NCBI RefSeq assembly: GCF_001940565.1
Contig: NZ_LTDM01000002.1
Coordinates: 31,297 to 95,296, forward strand
DNA length: 64,000 nucleotides
Direction: 5' to 3'
From: Tissierella creatinophila DSM 6911
GTDB lineage: Bacteria; Bacillota; Clostridia; Tissierellales; Tissierellaceae
This document shows, piece after piece, positions 29,646 to 39,195 of the stretch. A model generated the notes under the pieces. It ran no database searches and was not told where the DNA came from. It was given only the letters and a program-made list of their open reading frames with translations. Each line of letters opens with the position of its first letter. The stretch's first letter is position 1. The position numbers were made by a program, and so were the translations under genes.

Positions 29646-30389
29646 TTAAAAGTTTACAAGTTTTACAAAATCTTCTGCTTTAAGGCTTGCGCCTCCAACT
29701 AAAGCTCCATCGATTTCTTCTTTTTCCATAAGTTCTACAATATTACTTGGTTTTACACTTCCGCCATATTGGATTCTTACCTTTTGACTTAAGCTTCCAT
29801 ATAAGCTATTTATAGTTTCACGAATAAATTTAATCATGTCTTCTGCATCTATTGATGATGCAGTCTTGCCTGTTCCTATTGCCCAAATCGGCTCATATGC
29901 TACCACTATTTCCTCTATATCTCTAGTTTCTATATCTTTTAAAGCGCCTTCTATTTGAGTTTTTACTATTTTCTTTTGTTCATTTGCTTCTCTTTGTTCT
30001 AATGTTTCACCTACACAAAGTATAGGTTTTATATTATGCTTTATAGCAGTTTTTATCTTTTTATTTACAGTTTCATCTGTTTCATTAAAATACTCTCTTC
30101 TTTCAGAATGTCCTATTATTACATAATCCACTCCTATTTCTTTTAACATAGATGCTGATATTTCTCCAGTATAAGCACCAGATTCTTCAAAGTGCATATT
30201 TTGTGCACCAAGTTTTATATCCGTTCCTTTTATCTCTTCTTTAACAGATTTTAAATCTGTAAATGGAACACAAACGACCTTTTCAACATTTTTTGCAAGA
30301 TCATAAGATTTGATAGCCCTTACAAGTTTTAAACTCTCTTCTATATTATTATGCATTTTCCAATTTCCTGCGATTATAGGAGTTCGCAT
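29646..30389 (-). CDS. tpiA: Triosephosphate isomerase
   Basis: 247 aa, TIM barrel. It interconverts DHAP and glyceraldehyde 3-phosphate. Conserved: AGNWKMHNN (Asn/Lys), the catalytic His in IIGHSERREYF, Glu in VAYEPIWAIGTGK, and the phosphate loop QYGGSVKPSN with GALVGGAS. RBS GGAGATG is close to the ATG. It is the third enzyme gene in the operon, 20 bp after pgk. Confidence 0.97.
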   Translation of the reverse strand: MRTPIIAGNWKMHNNIEESLKLVRAIKSYDLAKNVEKVVCVPFTDLKSVKEEIKGTDIKLGAQNMHFEESGAYTGEISASMLKEIGVDYVIIGHSERREYFNETDETVNKKIKTAIKHNIKPILCVGETLEQREANEQKKIVKTQIEGALKDIETRDIEEIVVAYEPIWAIGTGKTASSIDAEDMIKFIRETINSLYGSLSQKVRIQYGGSVKPSNIVELMEKEEIDGALVGGASLKAEDFVKLVNF

Positions 30390-30409
30390 TTTACCATCTC
30401 CTTAAAATT

Positions 30410-31603
30410 TTATTTATTAGAAATAGCTTCTATCCCTGGTAGAACTTTTCCTTCTAAGAGTTCAAGTGATGCTCCTCCACCGGTAGAAACGTGAGTCATC
30501 TTTTGGGAGTAGCCTGCCTCTTCCACAGCAGATGCAGAATCTCCCCCGCCTATTATAGTTACTCCATCGGAGTTAGCTAGAGCCTTTGCTATATCGTATG
30601 TTCCTTTTTTAAAGTTTTCCATTTCAAATACTCCCATAGGTCCATTCCAGATTATTGTCTTAGCATTCTTTATCTTTTGAGCAAATAGCTTAATAGATTT
30701 TTCTCCAATATCAAGTCCCATCATATCGTTTGGCATTTTATCTATATCAACTGTTTTAAATTCTGTATCATTTTTAAATTCTTTTGCTACTACTATGTCT
30801 ACTGGAAGTACTAAATCTACACCTTTTTCTTTAGCTTTTTCTAAAAGAGTTGTAGCTAGAGAAACTTTATCTTCTTCTAAAAGTGAAGTACCAACTTCTA
30901 ATCCCTTTGCCTTAAGAAAAGTATAGACCATACCTCCACCTATTATTATAGAATCTACCTTTTCAAGTAGGTTATCTATAACTCCTATCTTATCAGAAAC
31001 TTTTGCTCCTCCAAGAATAGCTAAAAATGGTCTTTCAGGATTATCTAAAGCTTTTCCCATTATATCTACTTCTTTTTCTACTAAAAATCCAAGTGCTGAT
31101 GGAAGGTGGGTTGAAACTCCAACATTTGAAGCATGAGCCCTATGCGATGTGCCAAAAGCATCATTTATAAATAAATCTCCAAGAGATGCAAGTTGTTTTT
31201 GGAATTCTTCTCCATTTTTAGTTTCTTCTTTTCTAAAACGAGTATTCTCTAAAAGAGCTATATCTCCTTCATTCATGGAATCTATATCTTGTTTTACTTT
31301 TTCTGAAACCACATTATCATCTTGTAGGAACTTTACTTTTTTCCCTAAAAGTTCACTTAATCTAATTGAAACAGTCTTTAAACTATATTTATGATTTGCT
31401 TCACCTTTTGGTCTACCTAAATGGGACATAAGTATTATTTTAGCCCCATTCTCTAAAAGGTATTTTATAGTAGGAAGAGAACTTTTAATTCTCTTATCAT
31501 CTTTAATCTCACCATCTTCGCTCATAGGAACATTGAAGTCACATCTAACTAATACTCTTTTTCCTTTTACATCCATATCTTTTAAGGTCTTTTTATTTAG
31601 CAT
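30410..31603 (-). CDS. pgk: Phosphoglycerate kinase
   Basis: 397 aa from ATG 31603 ([26 protein letters not shown]). An in-frame TTG upstream at 31621 would lie within the GGGGAGGGGG ribosome site, so the ATG was chosen. It makes ATP from 1,3-bisphosphoglycerate. Conserved blocks: [34 protein letters not shown], and the nucleotide-binding GPMGVFE and IGGGDSASA with STGGGASLE. It follows gap after a stable intergenic hairpin. Confidence 0.97.
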   Translation of the reverse strand: MLNKKTLKDMDVKGKRVLVRCDFNVPMSEDGEIKDDKRIKSSLPTIKYLLENGAKIILMSHLGRPKGEANHKYSLKTVSIRLSELLGKKVKFLQDDNVVSEKVKQDIDSMNEGDIALLENTRFRKEETKNGEEFQKQLASLGDLFINDAFGTSHRAHASNVGVSTHLPSALGFLVEKEVDIMGKALDNPERPFLAILGGAKVSDKIGVIDNLLEKVDSIIIGGGMVYTFLKAKGLEVGTSLLEEDKVSLATTLLEKAKEKGVDLVLPVDIVVAKEFKNDTEFKTVDIDKMPNDMMGLDIGEKSIKLFAQKIKNAKTIIWNGPMGVFEMENFKKGTYDIAKALANSDGVTIIGGGDSASAVEEAGYSQKMTHVSTGGGASLELLEGKVLPGIEAISNK

Positions 31604-31628
31604 AAACTTCCCCCTCCCCAATATTAGT

Positions 31629-31654
31629 AGTCGGGTCTTTTAAAAGACCCGACT
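31629..31654. other. Intra-operon hairpin between gap and pgk
   Basis: A perfect 26-bp palindrome (13-bp arms, core GTCGGGTCTTTT). No U-tract follows on the minus strand, the direction of the operon. A role in mRNA processing or stabilisation of gap seems likelier than full termination. Confidence 0.7.
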
Positions 31655-31664
31655 TTAAATTTAA

Positions 31665-32669
31665 CTATTTAGTAGCTACAAGTTGTGCAAGGTCTATAAC
31701 TCTTCTAGAATATCCCCACTCATTATCATACCAAGATACTATTTTTACCATATCATCTATTACCATAGTAGATAGTGAATCTACTATTGAAGATCTTGGA
31801 TCTCCTACATAGTCTACAGAAACTAGAGGTTCTTCTGAGAATCCTAATATTCCTTGTAATTCATTTTCACTTGCTTCTTTTAAGAACTTATTTACTTCTT
31901 CTGCTGTAGTGTTCTTTTCTACTTGGAAAGTAACATCTACTAGTGATCCAGTAGGAACTGGAACTCTTATTGCAAATCCATTTAATTTACCTTTTAATTC
32001 TGGAAGCACTAAGCTAACAGCTTTGGCAGCTCCTGTTGTAGTAGGTACCATGCTTAATGCTGCAGCTCTAGCTCTTCTTGGATCTGAATGCCTTTTATCT
32101 AGCAATTGTTGATCTCCAGTATAAGCATGAACTGTAGTCATAAGACCTTTTTTAACTCCAAATTTTTCAAGTATTACTTTGGCAACAGGTGCTAAGCAGT
32201 TTGTTGTACAAGATGCATTTGAAATTATATTATGTTTTTCACTATCATATAATTTATCGTTTACTCCCATTACTATTGTAATGTCTGGGTCTTTAGCAGG
32301 TGCTGTAATTATTACTTTTTTAGCTCCAGCTTCTATATGTTTAGAAAGTCCTTCTTTGTCTTTAAATGCTCCAGTTGAATCTACTACAAGTTCTACGCCT
32401 AATTCTTTCCAAGGAATTTGGGCTGGATCTCTCTGGGCTGTAACTGTAACCTTTTTACCATTTATAATAAAGCCATCTTCAACAGCTTCTATTTCACCTT
32501 TAAATTTACCATATACAGAATCATATTTAAATAAAAGAGCTAAATTCTTTAGATCACCTGATGCATTTATAGCTACTAATTCGAAATCTTCTATCCCGCA
32601 CTCAAAGTATTCCCTTACAAAATCTCTTCCTATTCTACCAAATCCGTTTACTCCAACTTTCATACCCAT
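31665..32669 (-). CDS. gap: Glyceraldehyde-3-phosphate dehydrogenase, type I
   Basis: 334 aa. It oxidises glyceraldehyde 3-phosphate with NAD+ and phosphate. The dinucleotide site is VGVNGFGRIGRD, the catalytic Cys is in SNASCTTNCLAP (about 152), and the His partner is in TTVHAYTGDQ. The first ATG (32669) follows AGGAGG by 8 nt, so MGMKVG is the likely start. It is the first enzyme gene after cggR, so gap expression is probably raised when CggR releases the promoter. Confidence 0.97.
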   Translation of the reverse strand: MGMKVGVNGFGRIGRDFVREYFECGIEDFELVAINASGDLKNLALLFKYDSVYGKFKGEIEAVEDGFIINGKKVTVTAQRDPAQIPWKELGVELVVDSTGAFKDKEGLSKHIEAGAKKVIITAPAKDPDITIVMGVNDKLYDSEKHNIISNASCTTNCLAPVAKVILEKFGVKKGLMTTVHAYTGDQQLLDKRHSDPRRARAAALSMVPTTTGAAKAVSLVLPELKGKLNGFAIRVPVPTGSLVDVTFQVEKNTTAEEVNKFLKEASENELQGILGFSEEPLVSVDYVGDPRSSIVDSLSTMVIDDMVKIVSWYDNEWGYSRRVIDLAQLVATK

Positions 32670-33697
32670 TAATAATTCCTCCTTATTTTTAAAATCCTCT
32701 TTGCTGCACTTTCATCAGTAACAAGTATCATGTTAGTGTTTAAGCTTGATATTGCCATTATAGCCTCAGCCTTTTCCTCACCTCCTGCTACTCCTATAAG
32801 ATTTTCTATTTTTTTAAATCTTTTTAAGGAAAGTCCTATGGTCTTATATTCCCATATTTCTTCTCCATCTATATTGAAAAAATGACCAAAGGCTTCTGCT
32901 ACTGACCCTTTATCTAGTAAGGAATCAATTTTTTCTTGATTTAAATTACGCCTTTTTGCCATGGTGTCAGCTCTACCAATTCCAAATAATAATGTATTAA
33001 TATTTTCTATTAAATTTATTGATTCATTTATCTCTTCGTTTTTTAGCATATAATCTAGTGCTTCTTTTTCCAGATTGTCAGGTATATATAAAAGCCTATA
33101 ACTTCCACCAAGTCCTTCAGAAAGCTTTGCTGCTATAGAATTTGACTGTGTATTTAAATCTTTTCCAAGTCCACCTCTAGCGGGAATAACTACTATATCC
33201 CTTTTAATATTATCAAAGACACCTTGTTCTGCAACTTTAGCCATAGTACTTCCACCAGTTATTCCAATTATATCTCCATTTTGCAAAGTCTCTTTTAATG
33301 CCCTAAAAGTAATATTACCCATTTCTTTTGTTATTATATCACTCTCTTTACAATTTCCTGGAGCTATAATAACACCTTTAATATTTAGAGCATCTCTAAG
33401 TTCTTCTTCAAGTTTTGGTATACCTTTTAAATAAATATATATATCATTTAATTCATCTAAAACTTTTTTACCTTCACATGTAATATTCATACCCATATTA
33501 TCAACTTTTAATAGATTTTGTTTTCTAAGAATCTCTACTTCATCTCTTACATTTCTTTCTTTTAATGAAAGTTTAGTAGATAAAGTTCTTCTTCCTATAG
33601 GTTGATTATAAGATATAAATTTTAATAGGGTATATCTTTTTTGAATGACTTCATCTATTTCTGGAACTATCTTTTTTATAATCTCTATATCCCTCAT
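32669..33697 (-). CDS. cggR: Central glycolytic genes regulator CggR (SorC/DeoR-type sugar-binding repressor)
   Basis: 342 aa from ATG 33697 (MRDIEIIKKIVPE), chosen because GGAGTGAT is just upstream; a longer ATG at 33721 adds 8 residues without an RBS. The N-terminal winged helix occupies about 25-75 (GRRTLSTKLSLKERNVRDEV). The C-terminal sugar-phosphate-binding domain has GITGGSTMAKVAE and GVAGGEEKAEAI. CggR of Bacillus binds fructose-1,6-bisphosphate and represses the gap operon. It is the first gene of the operon here, and its stop overlaps the gap start region. It is thus autoregulated by inference. Confidence 0.93.
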   Translation of the reverse strand: MRDIEIIKKIVPEIDEVIQKRYTLLKFISYNQPIGRRTLSTKLSLKERNVRDEVEILRKQNLLKVDNMGMNITCEGKKVLDELNDIYIYLKGIPKLEEELRDALNIKGVIIAPGNCKESDIITKEMGNITFRALKETLQNGDIIGITGGSTMAKVAEQGVFDNIKRDIVVIPARGGLGKDLNTQSNSIAAKLSEGLGGSYRLLYIPDNLEKEALDYMLKNEEINESINLIENINTLLFGIGRADTMAKRRNLNQEKIDSLLDKGSVAEAFGHFFNIDGEEIWEYKTIGLSLKRFKKIENLIGVAGGEEKAEAIMAISSLNTNMILVTDESAAKRILKIRRNY

Positions 33698-33735
33698 ATT
33701 ATCACTCCATTTATAAAACATGCCGGGTATTTTTT

Positions 33736-33776
33736 TGTCCCATTATAGTATATTTTGTCCCAGTAAGTTTAAACAA
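33736..33776 (-). promoter_or_regulatory. cggR promoter with candidate CggR operator
   Basis: Two direct copies of TGGGACA (plus-strand TGTCCCA at 33736-33742 and 33756-33762) are exactly 20 bp apart. They overlap a probable promoter with TATACT at 33747-33752 and TTGTTT at 33771-33776, spaced 18 nt. Bacillus CggR binds two GGGAC-type repeats in this arrangement, so this is the expected repressor site. Confidence 0.75.
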
Positions 33777-33840
33777 AAAGTAGAATTTCTATTCCACTAA
33801 TTATATTATACATTAAGTAATAATTTTATTCAAGTATATT

Positions 33841-33868
33841 AAGTATATTAAATATATTTAATATACTT
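33841..33868. terminator. AT-rich palindrome after rpoN
   Basis: 13-bp perfect arms (AAGTATATTAAAT and complement) directly after the rpoN stop codon. It has no GC and is weak, so its role as a terminator is uncertain. Confidence 0.45.
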
Positions 33869-33870
33869 GA

Positions 33871-35268
33871 TTAATCAAACCTCTTTCTCATAGTTGAAGA
33901 AGGAATCCCCATTTCGTCCCTATATTTTGCTACTGTTCTTCTAGATATAGTCTTTCCTTTTGCTTTTAATATATCTGCAATTTTCTGATCGCTATATGGT
34001 TTTTTTAGATTCTCTCCTTCTATTAAATCTCCTATTAAAGATTTAATACTTGTAGAAGAAATATCTCCATCTGATGTTACAACTGCGGTAGTAAAAAAAT
34101 ATTTTAATTCAAATATACCTCTAGGCGTTTGTACATATTTACCATTTGTAGTTCTGGATATAGTAGATTCATGCATTTCTATATCCTCTGCTATCATTTT
34201 TAACGTTAAGGGCTTTAAAGCTTTTTCTCCATCTGTAAAAAACTTCTTCTGATATTTAAGTATTGATTCTACTACTTTTTTAATGGTATTTCTTCTTTGT
34301 TCTATACTTTTAATCATCCATGTAGCAGAGTTCAATTTTTCAGTCATAAAGGCTGTAGCTCTTTCATCTGAACTTTTTGCTATTAACTCTTTATAAAAGC
34401 TACTTATATTTAGTCTTGGCCCTGCTGATTCTGTTAAAACAACTTTATATTCTCCATCTATAAGTTCAATACTTGCTTCCGGCGTAATATACTTTGTACT
34501 TTCTAAGTTTTTATTATTAAAACCTCTTCCAGGTTTTGGTTCTAATGTTTTGATGTAATCGATTGCCTCTTGAACCCTATTTATATCTACCTTGAGTTCT
34601 TTTGAAATTTTAACTACTTTATTTAATCCTAAATCCTCCAAATGATTTTTGATTATTTTTTCAATTAGTCCATTTACACCTCTCTCTTGGATTTGAAGAA
34701 GTAAGCATTCTTTTAAATCAGATGCTCCAACTCCTGTAGGTTCTAAAGTTTGAACTGTTTTTAAAGCTTTTTCTATTATCTCGATGTTCATATTTAATAA
34801 AGATGATATTTCAGATAGATTGATCTTTAGATAACCATTTTCATCTAAATTTTCAATTATATAACCCGATATAAATCTTATTTCTTCATCTACATGTAGA
34901 ACTCCTAATTGTTCTAAAAGGGCTTCTTTTAAAGATGGTGTATAAGTTACAAAATTTTCATATTTTATCTCTTCTTTATTTTTATCTATCTGAGGCTTAT
35001 AGCTTATATCATCATATTTTTCTATATATTCTTTCCAATCTATCTCTATTTCTCTTTCTTTTTCTATTTCTAAATCCTTTGATTTTATCTCTTCTCTATT
35101 GCTTTCTATCTCGAGCAACGGATTTTCCTGTATTTGTTCTTTTATATATTCATTTAATTCAAAACTATTAAATTGCAGTAACTTGATAGCTTGCTGTAAC
35201 TGTGGTGTCATGGATAATTTTTGAGTTTGTTTTAAGTTTAAATTATATCCCAGCTTCATTTTCATCAT
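33871..35268 (-). CDS. rpoN: RNA polymerase sigma-54 factor
   Basis: 465 aa. Region I is Gln/Leu-rich (LKQTQKLSMTPQLQQAIKLLQ, about 12-32). The core-binding region runs about 100-280, and the helix-turn-helix is near 370-390 (MHESTISRTTNGKYVQTPRG). The C-terminal RpoN box is ISRRTVAKYRDEMG. Sigma-54 promoters have -24/-12 elements and need an ATP-using activator. No such activator is in the window, so the regulon cannot be told from here. It is a lone gene between cggR and the ABC importer. Confidence 0.96.
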   Translation of the reverse strand: MMKMKLGYNLNLKQTQKLSMTPQLQQAIKLLQFNSFELNEYIKEQIQENPLLEIESNREEIKSKDLEIEKEREIEIDWKEYIEKYDDISYKPQIDKNKEEIKYENFVTYTPSLKEALLEQLGVLHVDEEIRFISGYIIENLDENGYLKINLSEISSLLNMNIEIIEKALKTVQTLEPTGVGASDLKECLLLQIQERGVNGLIEKIIKNHLEDLGLNKVVKISKELKVDINRVQEAIDYIKTLEPKPGRGFNNKNLESTKYITPEASIELIDGEYKVVLTESAGPRLNISSFYKELIAKSSDERATAFMTEKLNSATWMIKSIEQRRNTIKKVVESILKYQKKFFTDGEKALKPLTLKMIAEDIEMHESTISRTTNGKYVQTPRGIFELKYFFTTAVVTSDGDISSTSIKSLIGDLIEGENLKKPYSDQKIADILKAKGKTISRRTVAKYRDEMGIPSSTMRKRFD

Positions 35269-35337
35269 CCCTTCTACTTACTATATATTATATCAAAGAT
35301 CTAAATAAGTACAAAATGATTTATATTTTTATAAAAA

Positions 35338-35358
35338 AAAGAGAGCTATGCTCTCTTT
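35338..35358 (-). terminator. Terminator of the BMP-type ABC operon
   Basis: Stem AAAGAGAGC/GCTCTCTTT with a TAT loop, followed by a run of eight T on the minus strand. Confidence 0.9.
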
Positions 35359-35386
35359 CAAATCTAATAATTTAACTTCCAATAAT

Positions 35387-36352
35387 TTATCTTTGAGACT
35401 TATCATAGGGAATACCTTCAGCCTTAGGAGCCCTTGATTTTTTAGAAGTAAATGCAAGAACTATCATGGTAGCAAAATAAGGAAGCATCTTATAATAAGT
35501 TTGATCTATTCCTAGATTTGATAAAAACGGTATCAGGGAAACTGAGTATGCAAGTGTTCTTAAAAAGGCAAAGAATAAAGCTCCAAAGAAAATTCTCATA
35601 GGCTTCCATTGTCCAAAAATCATAACAGCTAAAGCTAAAAATCCAAAACCTGCAACTCCAGTGTGACCATTTACATTTCCATCAGTTATTCCAACTGAAT
35701 AAAAGAAACCTCCAATTCCAGCTAAAATTCCTGAAATACTTGCACCTGCATATCTCATCTTATGAACATTAATTCCAACTGAATCTGCTGCATGAGGATG
35801 TTCTCCACATGCACGAAGTCTTAGTCCGAATTTAGTCCTATAAAAAATTATAACTGCTATTACTAAAAACACAAGTCCTATCATAACTGTTAAATATGTG
35901 TTTTGAAAAAAGAGTTTTCCAATCACAGGTATTTTTCCAAGTATATGTACTTCTCTTATATAAAAATTAACATTTGTAGTTATACCATCGCTTCCAAAAA
36001 ACATCTTAGCAAAAAGTAATATTGCTGCAGGAATAAGCATATTAAGTGAAGTTCCAGTTATAACTTGATCTGCCTTCATTGTAACTGCTGCAAAAGATAA
36101 AAGTAGCGAGTAAATAAGTCCTGATATAGCTGCAACAACCATTCCTAGGAGCAAAATAGTTTGAGGGCTCATATCTGTTCCTTGAACAGAATATACAAAT
36201 AGTGCAGCTATAAAAGCCCCAAATAACATTATACCTTCAAGTGCAATATTTATTATTCCACCTATCTCACTAAACATTCCTCCAAGCGCTACAAGAAGAA
36301 GGGATATGGCTACAGGAAGCATATTTTGAAATAAATAGTATATAGTATCCAT
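35387..36352 (-). CDS. ABC transporter permease, BMP/nucleoside type (second permease)
   Basis: 321 aa with about nine membrane segments, in the family of BmpD/NupQ-type permeases: GGMFSEIGGIINIALEGIMLFGAF at the start and GLRLRACGEHPHAADSVGINVHKMRY in the middle, the EAA-like loop. It is the last gene of the operon and overlaps the upstream permease stop codon by 1 nt. The system imports purine nucleosides in related bacteria; substrate here is inferred. Confidence 0.92.
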   Translation of the reverse strand: MDTIYYLFQNMLPVAISLLLVALGGMFSEIGGIINIALEGIMLFGAFIAALFVYSVQGTDMSPQTILLLGMVVAAISGLIYSLLLSFAAVTMKADQVITGTSLNMLIPAAILLFAKMFFGSDGITTNVNFYIREVHILGKIPVIGKLFFQNTYLTVMIGLVFLVIAVIIFYRTKFGLRLRACGEHPHAADSVGINVHKMRYAGASISGILAGIGGFFYSVGITDGNVNGHTGVAGFGFLALAVMIFGQWKPMRIFFGALFFAFLRTLAYSVSLIPFLSNLGIDQTYYKMLPYFATMIVLAFTSKKSRAPKAEGIPYDKSQR

Positions 36353-37539
36353 TATTCTTCCTCCTTTGTATTATCATCTTTTGATTTTACTGTAGTTTCT
36401 GGTTCATCTTCTTCTATATGCGAAAGCTCTTTATTTTTAAAACGTGATTTTATAATTCTACTAAGTCCAGAATTCATTATAGCAGCAAAAGCTGAGAAAT
36501 AGATAATAACTGCTATAACCACATCTATTATTTCAGGTTTATATCCCACAAGACTTGTTAGAGTCCCCCCTCTTTTGATATATGATATAAAGATGGCTGA
36601 AAATATTATACCTATGGGATGAGAACTCCCTAAAAGTGCAACAGCTATACCATCAAAACCTGCTGAGGCTATCATGTTTATAGGTTCATATGTCATGCTG
36701 CTTCCTGAAATCCCAGATGGTGCAAGTATTGCAAAGGCTCCACCAAGACCCGCAAAACCTCCTGCAATTGCCATTGTAAGAATAATATTTGTCTTGCCCT
36801 TCATACCGGCATATTCACTTGCAAACTTGTTAAAACCTGTGGCTTTTAATTCATAACCAAATGTAGTTTTTTGAAGGATAATATATATTATAACTCCAAT
36901 TAATACGGCAAATATTATACCTAAGTTCACATTGGTACCTGTAATTCCTAGAGAAGGAATTTGAGATTCTAAAGGAAGATAATTAGTTCTTGTTGTAGTG
37001 GATTTATACATTGTTCCATTGCCCTTAATAAGCATATCCACTAAATACATACCTATATAGTTAAACATTATAGATGTAATAACTTCATTTACATTTAAAA
37101 AAGCTTTAAATATACCAGGAATAAGACCCCATAACATTCCTCCAACCATTCCTGATAGGATTGCTACTATCCAATGAATACTATCTGGCATATCCCACAT
37201 AAAACCAACGTATAAGGCAAAAAACATCCCCATTGTATATTGTCCAGATGCTCCTATATTAAATAGTCCCATCTTAAATGCAAAACCAACAGCAAGTCCA
37301 GTCATAAGTATTGGTGTGGCAAAATAAAACACATCGCCCAAACGGCCAAGTCCACCCAAAATAATATACTTCATTCCAGCAACTGCATTTGGAGGAGAAG
37401 CAACAAGCATTACTATAAAACCAAAGACTAATCCAAAGAAAATAGCCATCATAGCAGATGCAAAAGAAGAAAATCCAGCATTATCTGTTATGTTTTTAAA
37501 TTTAAATTTTTTAATTTGTAAATCATTTTTATTTTCCAT
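36352..37539 (-). CDS. ABC transporter permease, BMP/nucleoside type (first permease)
   Basis: 395 aa from ATG 37539 (MENKNDLQIKK), chosen because AAGGAGG is 6 nt upstream. Longer in-frame starts (up to 37620) would run back into the ATPase gene. About 9-10 membrane segments, with GLAVGFAFKMGLFNIGASGQYTMG and the loop FGYELKATGFNKFASEYAGMKG. A charged tail (EEDEPETTVKSKDDNTKEEE) ends the protein. It pairs with the second permease to form the channel. The first 11 nt overlap the ATPase gene end. Confidence 0.92.
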   Translation of the reverse strand: MENKNDLQIKKFKFKNITDNAGFSSFASAMMAIFFGLVFGFIVMLVASPPNAVAGMKYIILGGLGRLGDVFYFATPILMTGLAVGFAFKMGLFNIGASGQYTMGMFFALYVGFMWDMPDSIHWIVAILSGMVGGMLWGLIPGIFKAFLNVNEVITSIMFNYIGMYLVDMLIKGNGTMYKSTTTRTNYLPLESQIPSLGITGTNVNLGIIFAVLIGVIIYIILQKTTFGYELKATGFNKFASEYAGMKGKTNIILTMAIAGGFAGLGGAFAILAPSGISGSSMTYEPINMIASAGFDGIAVALLGSSHPIGIIFSAIFISYIKRGGTLTSLVGYKPEIIDVVIAVIIYFSAFAAIMNSGLSRIIKSRFKNKELSHIEEDEPETTVKSKDDNTKEEE

Positions 37540-39076
37540 CATTAGCCTCCTTACCTGTATTGCGTTTTGCACCTGACATATATAAACCAAGTTCTTCAGG
37601 AGTTGTTTCTTTAGGATCAAGTTCTCCTACTATTTCACCTTCATATATAACTAAAATACGGTCCGATACATTTAGAACCTCTTCTAGTTCTAATGATACT
37701 AAAAATACTGCCTTACCCGCATCACGTGTTTTAATTAATTGATTGTGTACATATTCAATAGCACCTACATCTAATCCCCTTGTAGGTTGCACTGCAATTA
37801 AAAGTTCATGCTCTTTATCTATCTCTCTTGCAATTATTGCCTTTTGCTGATTTCCACCTGACATGCTTCTTACTATAGTAACCGGTCCTTGTCCTGATCT
37901 TATATCGTATTCTTTTATTAGTCTATTAGCATATTTTCTAACATTATCAAATTTTATAAATCCACCTTTTTGAAATTCCTTCTGCCAATATCTTTGTAGA
38001 ACCAGATTTTCTTCTAATTTATATTCAAGCACCAATCCGTGTTTATGTCTATCTTCAGGAATATGACTCATTCCTGATGCAGATCTTTTTCTAATATTAT
38101 CACGTGTTATATCTCTTTCTTTAAGTCTTATTGTACCTGAACTAGCTTTTTCAAGCCCAGTAAGAGCATTTACAAGTTCAGTTTGACCATTTCCATCTAT
38201 ACCTGCGAGGCATACAATTTCTCCAGCTTTTATATTAAAAGATACATTTTTGACAGCATTATTTTTATGAATTTTAGAAGGTACAGTGAGATTTTCTACT
38301 GATAGAACTATTTCTTTTGGTTTTGATTTTTCTTTTTTTACTTTAAAACTTATATCTCGACCTACCATCATCTTAGATAGCTCTTCTTTTGTAGTATCTT
38401 CTATATCCACTGTTCCTATATATTTACCCTTCCTAAGTACAGTACATCTATCTGCAACTTCCATAATTTCATTTAATTTATGAGTAATAAAGAGAATAGA
38501 TTTCCCCTCTTTTGCAAAACCTTTCATAATTTGGAGAATCTCCCTTATTTCTTGAGGGGTAAGAACTGCCGTAGGTTCATCAAATATTAAGATTTCATTA
38601 TCACGATAAAGCATTTTTAATATTTCAGCTCTCTGTTGCATACCTACTGTAATCTCTTCAACATACGCATCAGGGTCAACACTAAGTCCATATTTTTCAC
38701 TTAACTCTACAACTTTTTTTCTAGCTTCGCTTTTTTGTAAAAATCCTGCTTTATTGGGTTCAACCCCTAGAATTATATTTTCAAGAACTGTAAAAATCTC
38801 CACTAATTTAAAATGCTGATGAACCATTCCAATTCCTAAATCGTTGGCATCATTGGGATTGTTTATATTTACAACTTCTCCATTTTTTCTTATCTCACCA
38901 TATTCAGGTTGATATAGTCCAAAGAGAACACTCATTAGGGTAGATTTACCAGCACCATTTTCTCCTAAAAGTGCATGTATCTCTCCCTTTTTAAGTTGCA
39001 AAGTAATATTATCATTTGCAATTATTCCAGGAAACATCTTTGTAATACCCAGCATTTCAATAATATAATTATCCAT
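37529..39076 (-). CDS. ABC transporter ATP-binding protein, BMP/nucleoside type (two ATPase domains)
   Basis: 515 aa from ATG 39076 (MDNYIIEMLGITKMFPG), after AGGAGGAGG. Two ABC domains, as in NupO/MglA-type proteins. Domain 1 has Walker A GENGAGKST, LTPQ-type signature region and LIFDEPTAVL. Domain 2 has GIDGNGQTE and the signature VRSMSGGNQQK, with a degenerate Walker B (AVQPTRGLD). The second site appears less regular, as is usual for the family. It energises uptake of the substrate bound by the BMP lipoprotein. The operon order is lipoprotein-ATPase-permease-permease. Confidence 0.93.
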   Translation of the reverse strand: MDNYIIEMLGITKMFPGIIANDNITLQLKKGEIHALLGENGAGKSTLMSVLFGLYQPEYGEIRKNGEVVNINNPNDANDLGIGMVHQHFKLVEIFTVLENIILGVEPNKAGFLQKSEARKKVVELSEKYGLSVDPDAYVEEITVGMQQRAEILKMLYRDNEILIFDEPTAVLTPQEIREILQIMKGFAKEGKSILFITHKLNEIMEVADRCTVLRKGKYIGTVDIEDTTKEELSKMMVGRDISFKVKKEKSKPKEIVLSVENLTVPSKIHKNNAVKNVSFNIKAGEIVCLAGIDGNGQTELVNALTGLEKASSGTIRLKERDITRDNIRKRSASGMSHIPEDRHKHGLVLEYKLEENLVLQRYWQKEFQKGGFIKFDNVRKYANRLIKEYDIRSGQGPVTIVRSMSGGNQQKAIIAREIDKEHELLIAVQPTRGLDVGAIEYVHNQLIKTRDAGKAVFLVSLELEEVLNVSDRILVIYEGEIVGELDPKETTPEELGLYMSGAKRNTGKEANDGK

Positions 39077-39195
39077 ATTGACCTCCTCCTGCATCTTATA
39101 AATAATCCAGCAGTTTAAAAAATGAGGGAAATTTAAATCTTCCCTCATCTTTTTAAAAAATTAAATAGATTTTAATTTTACCTATTATAGTATTT

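Noticed and set aside
33800..33870. Repeated AAGTATATT motifs as a regulatory array
   Set aside because: Simple AT-rich sequence forming one palindrome; likely only the end of rpoN.
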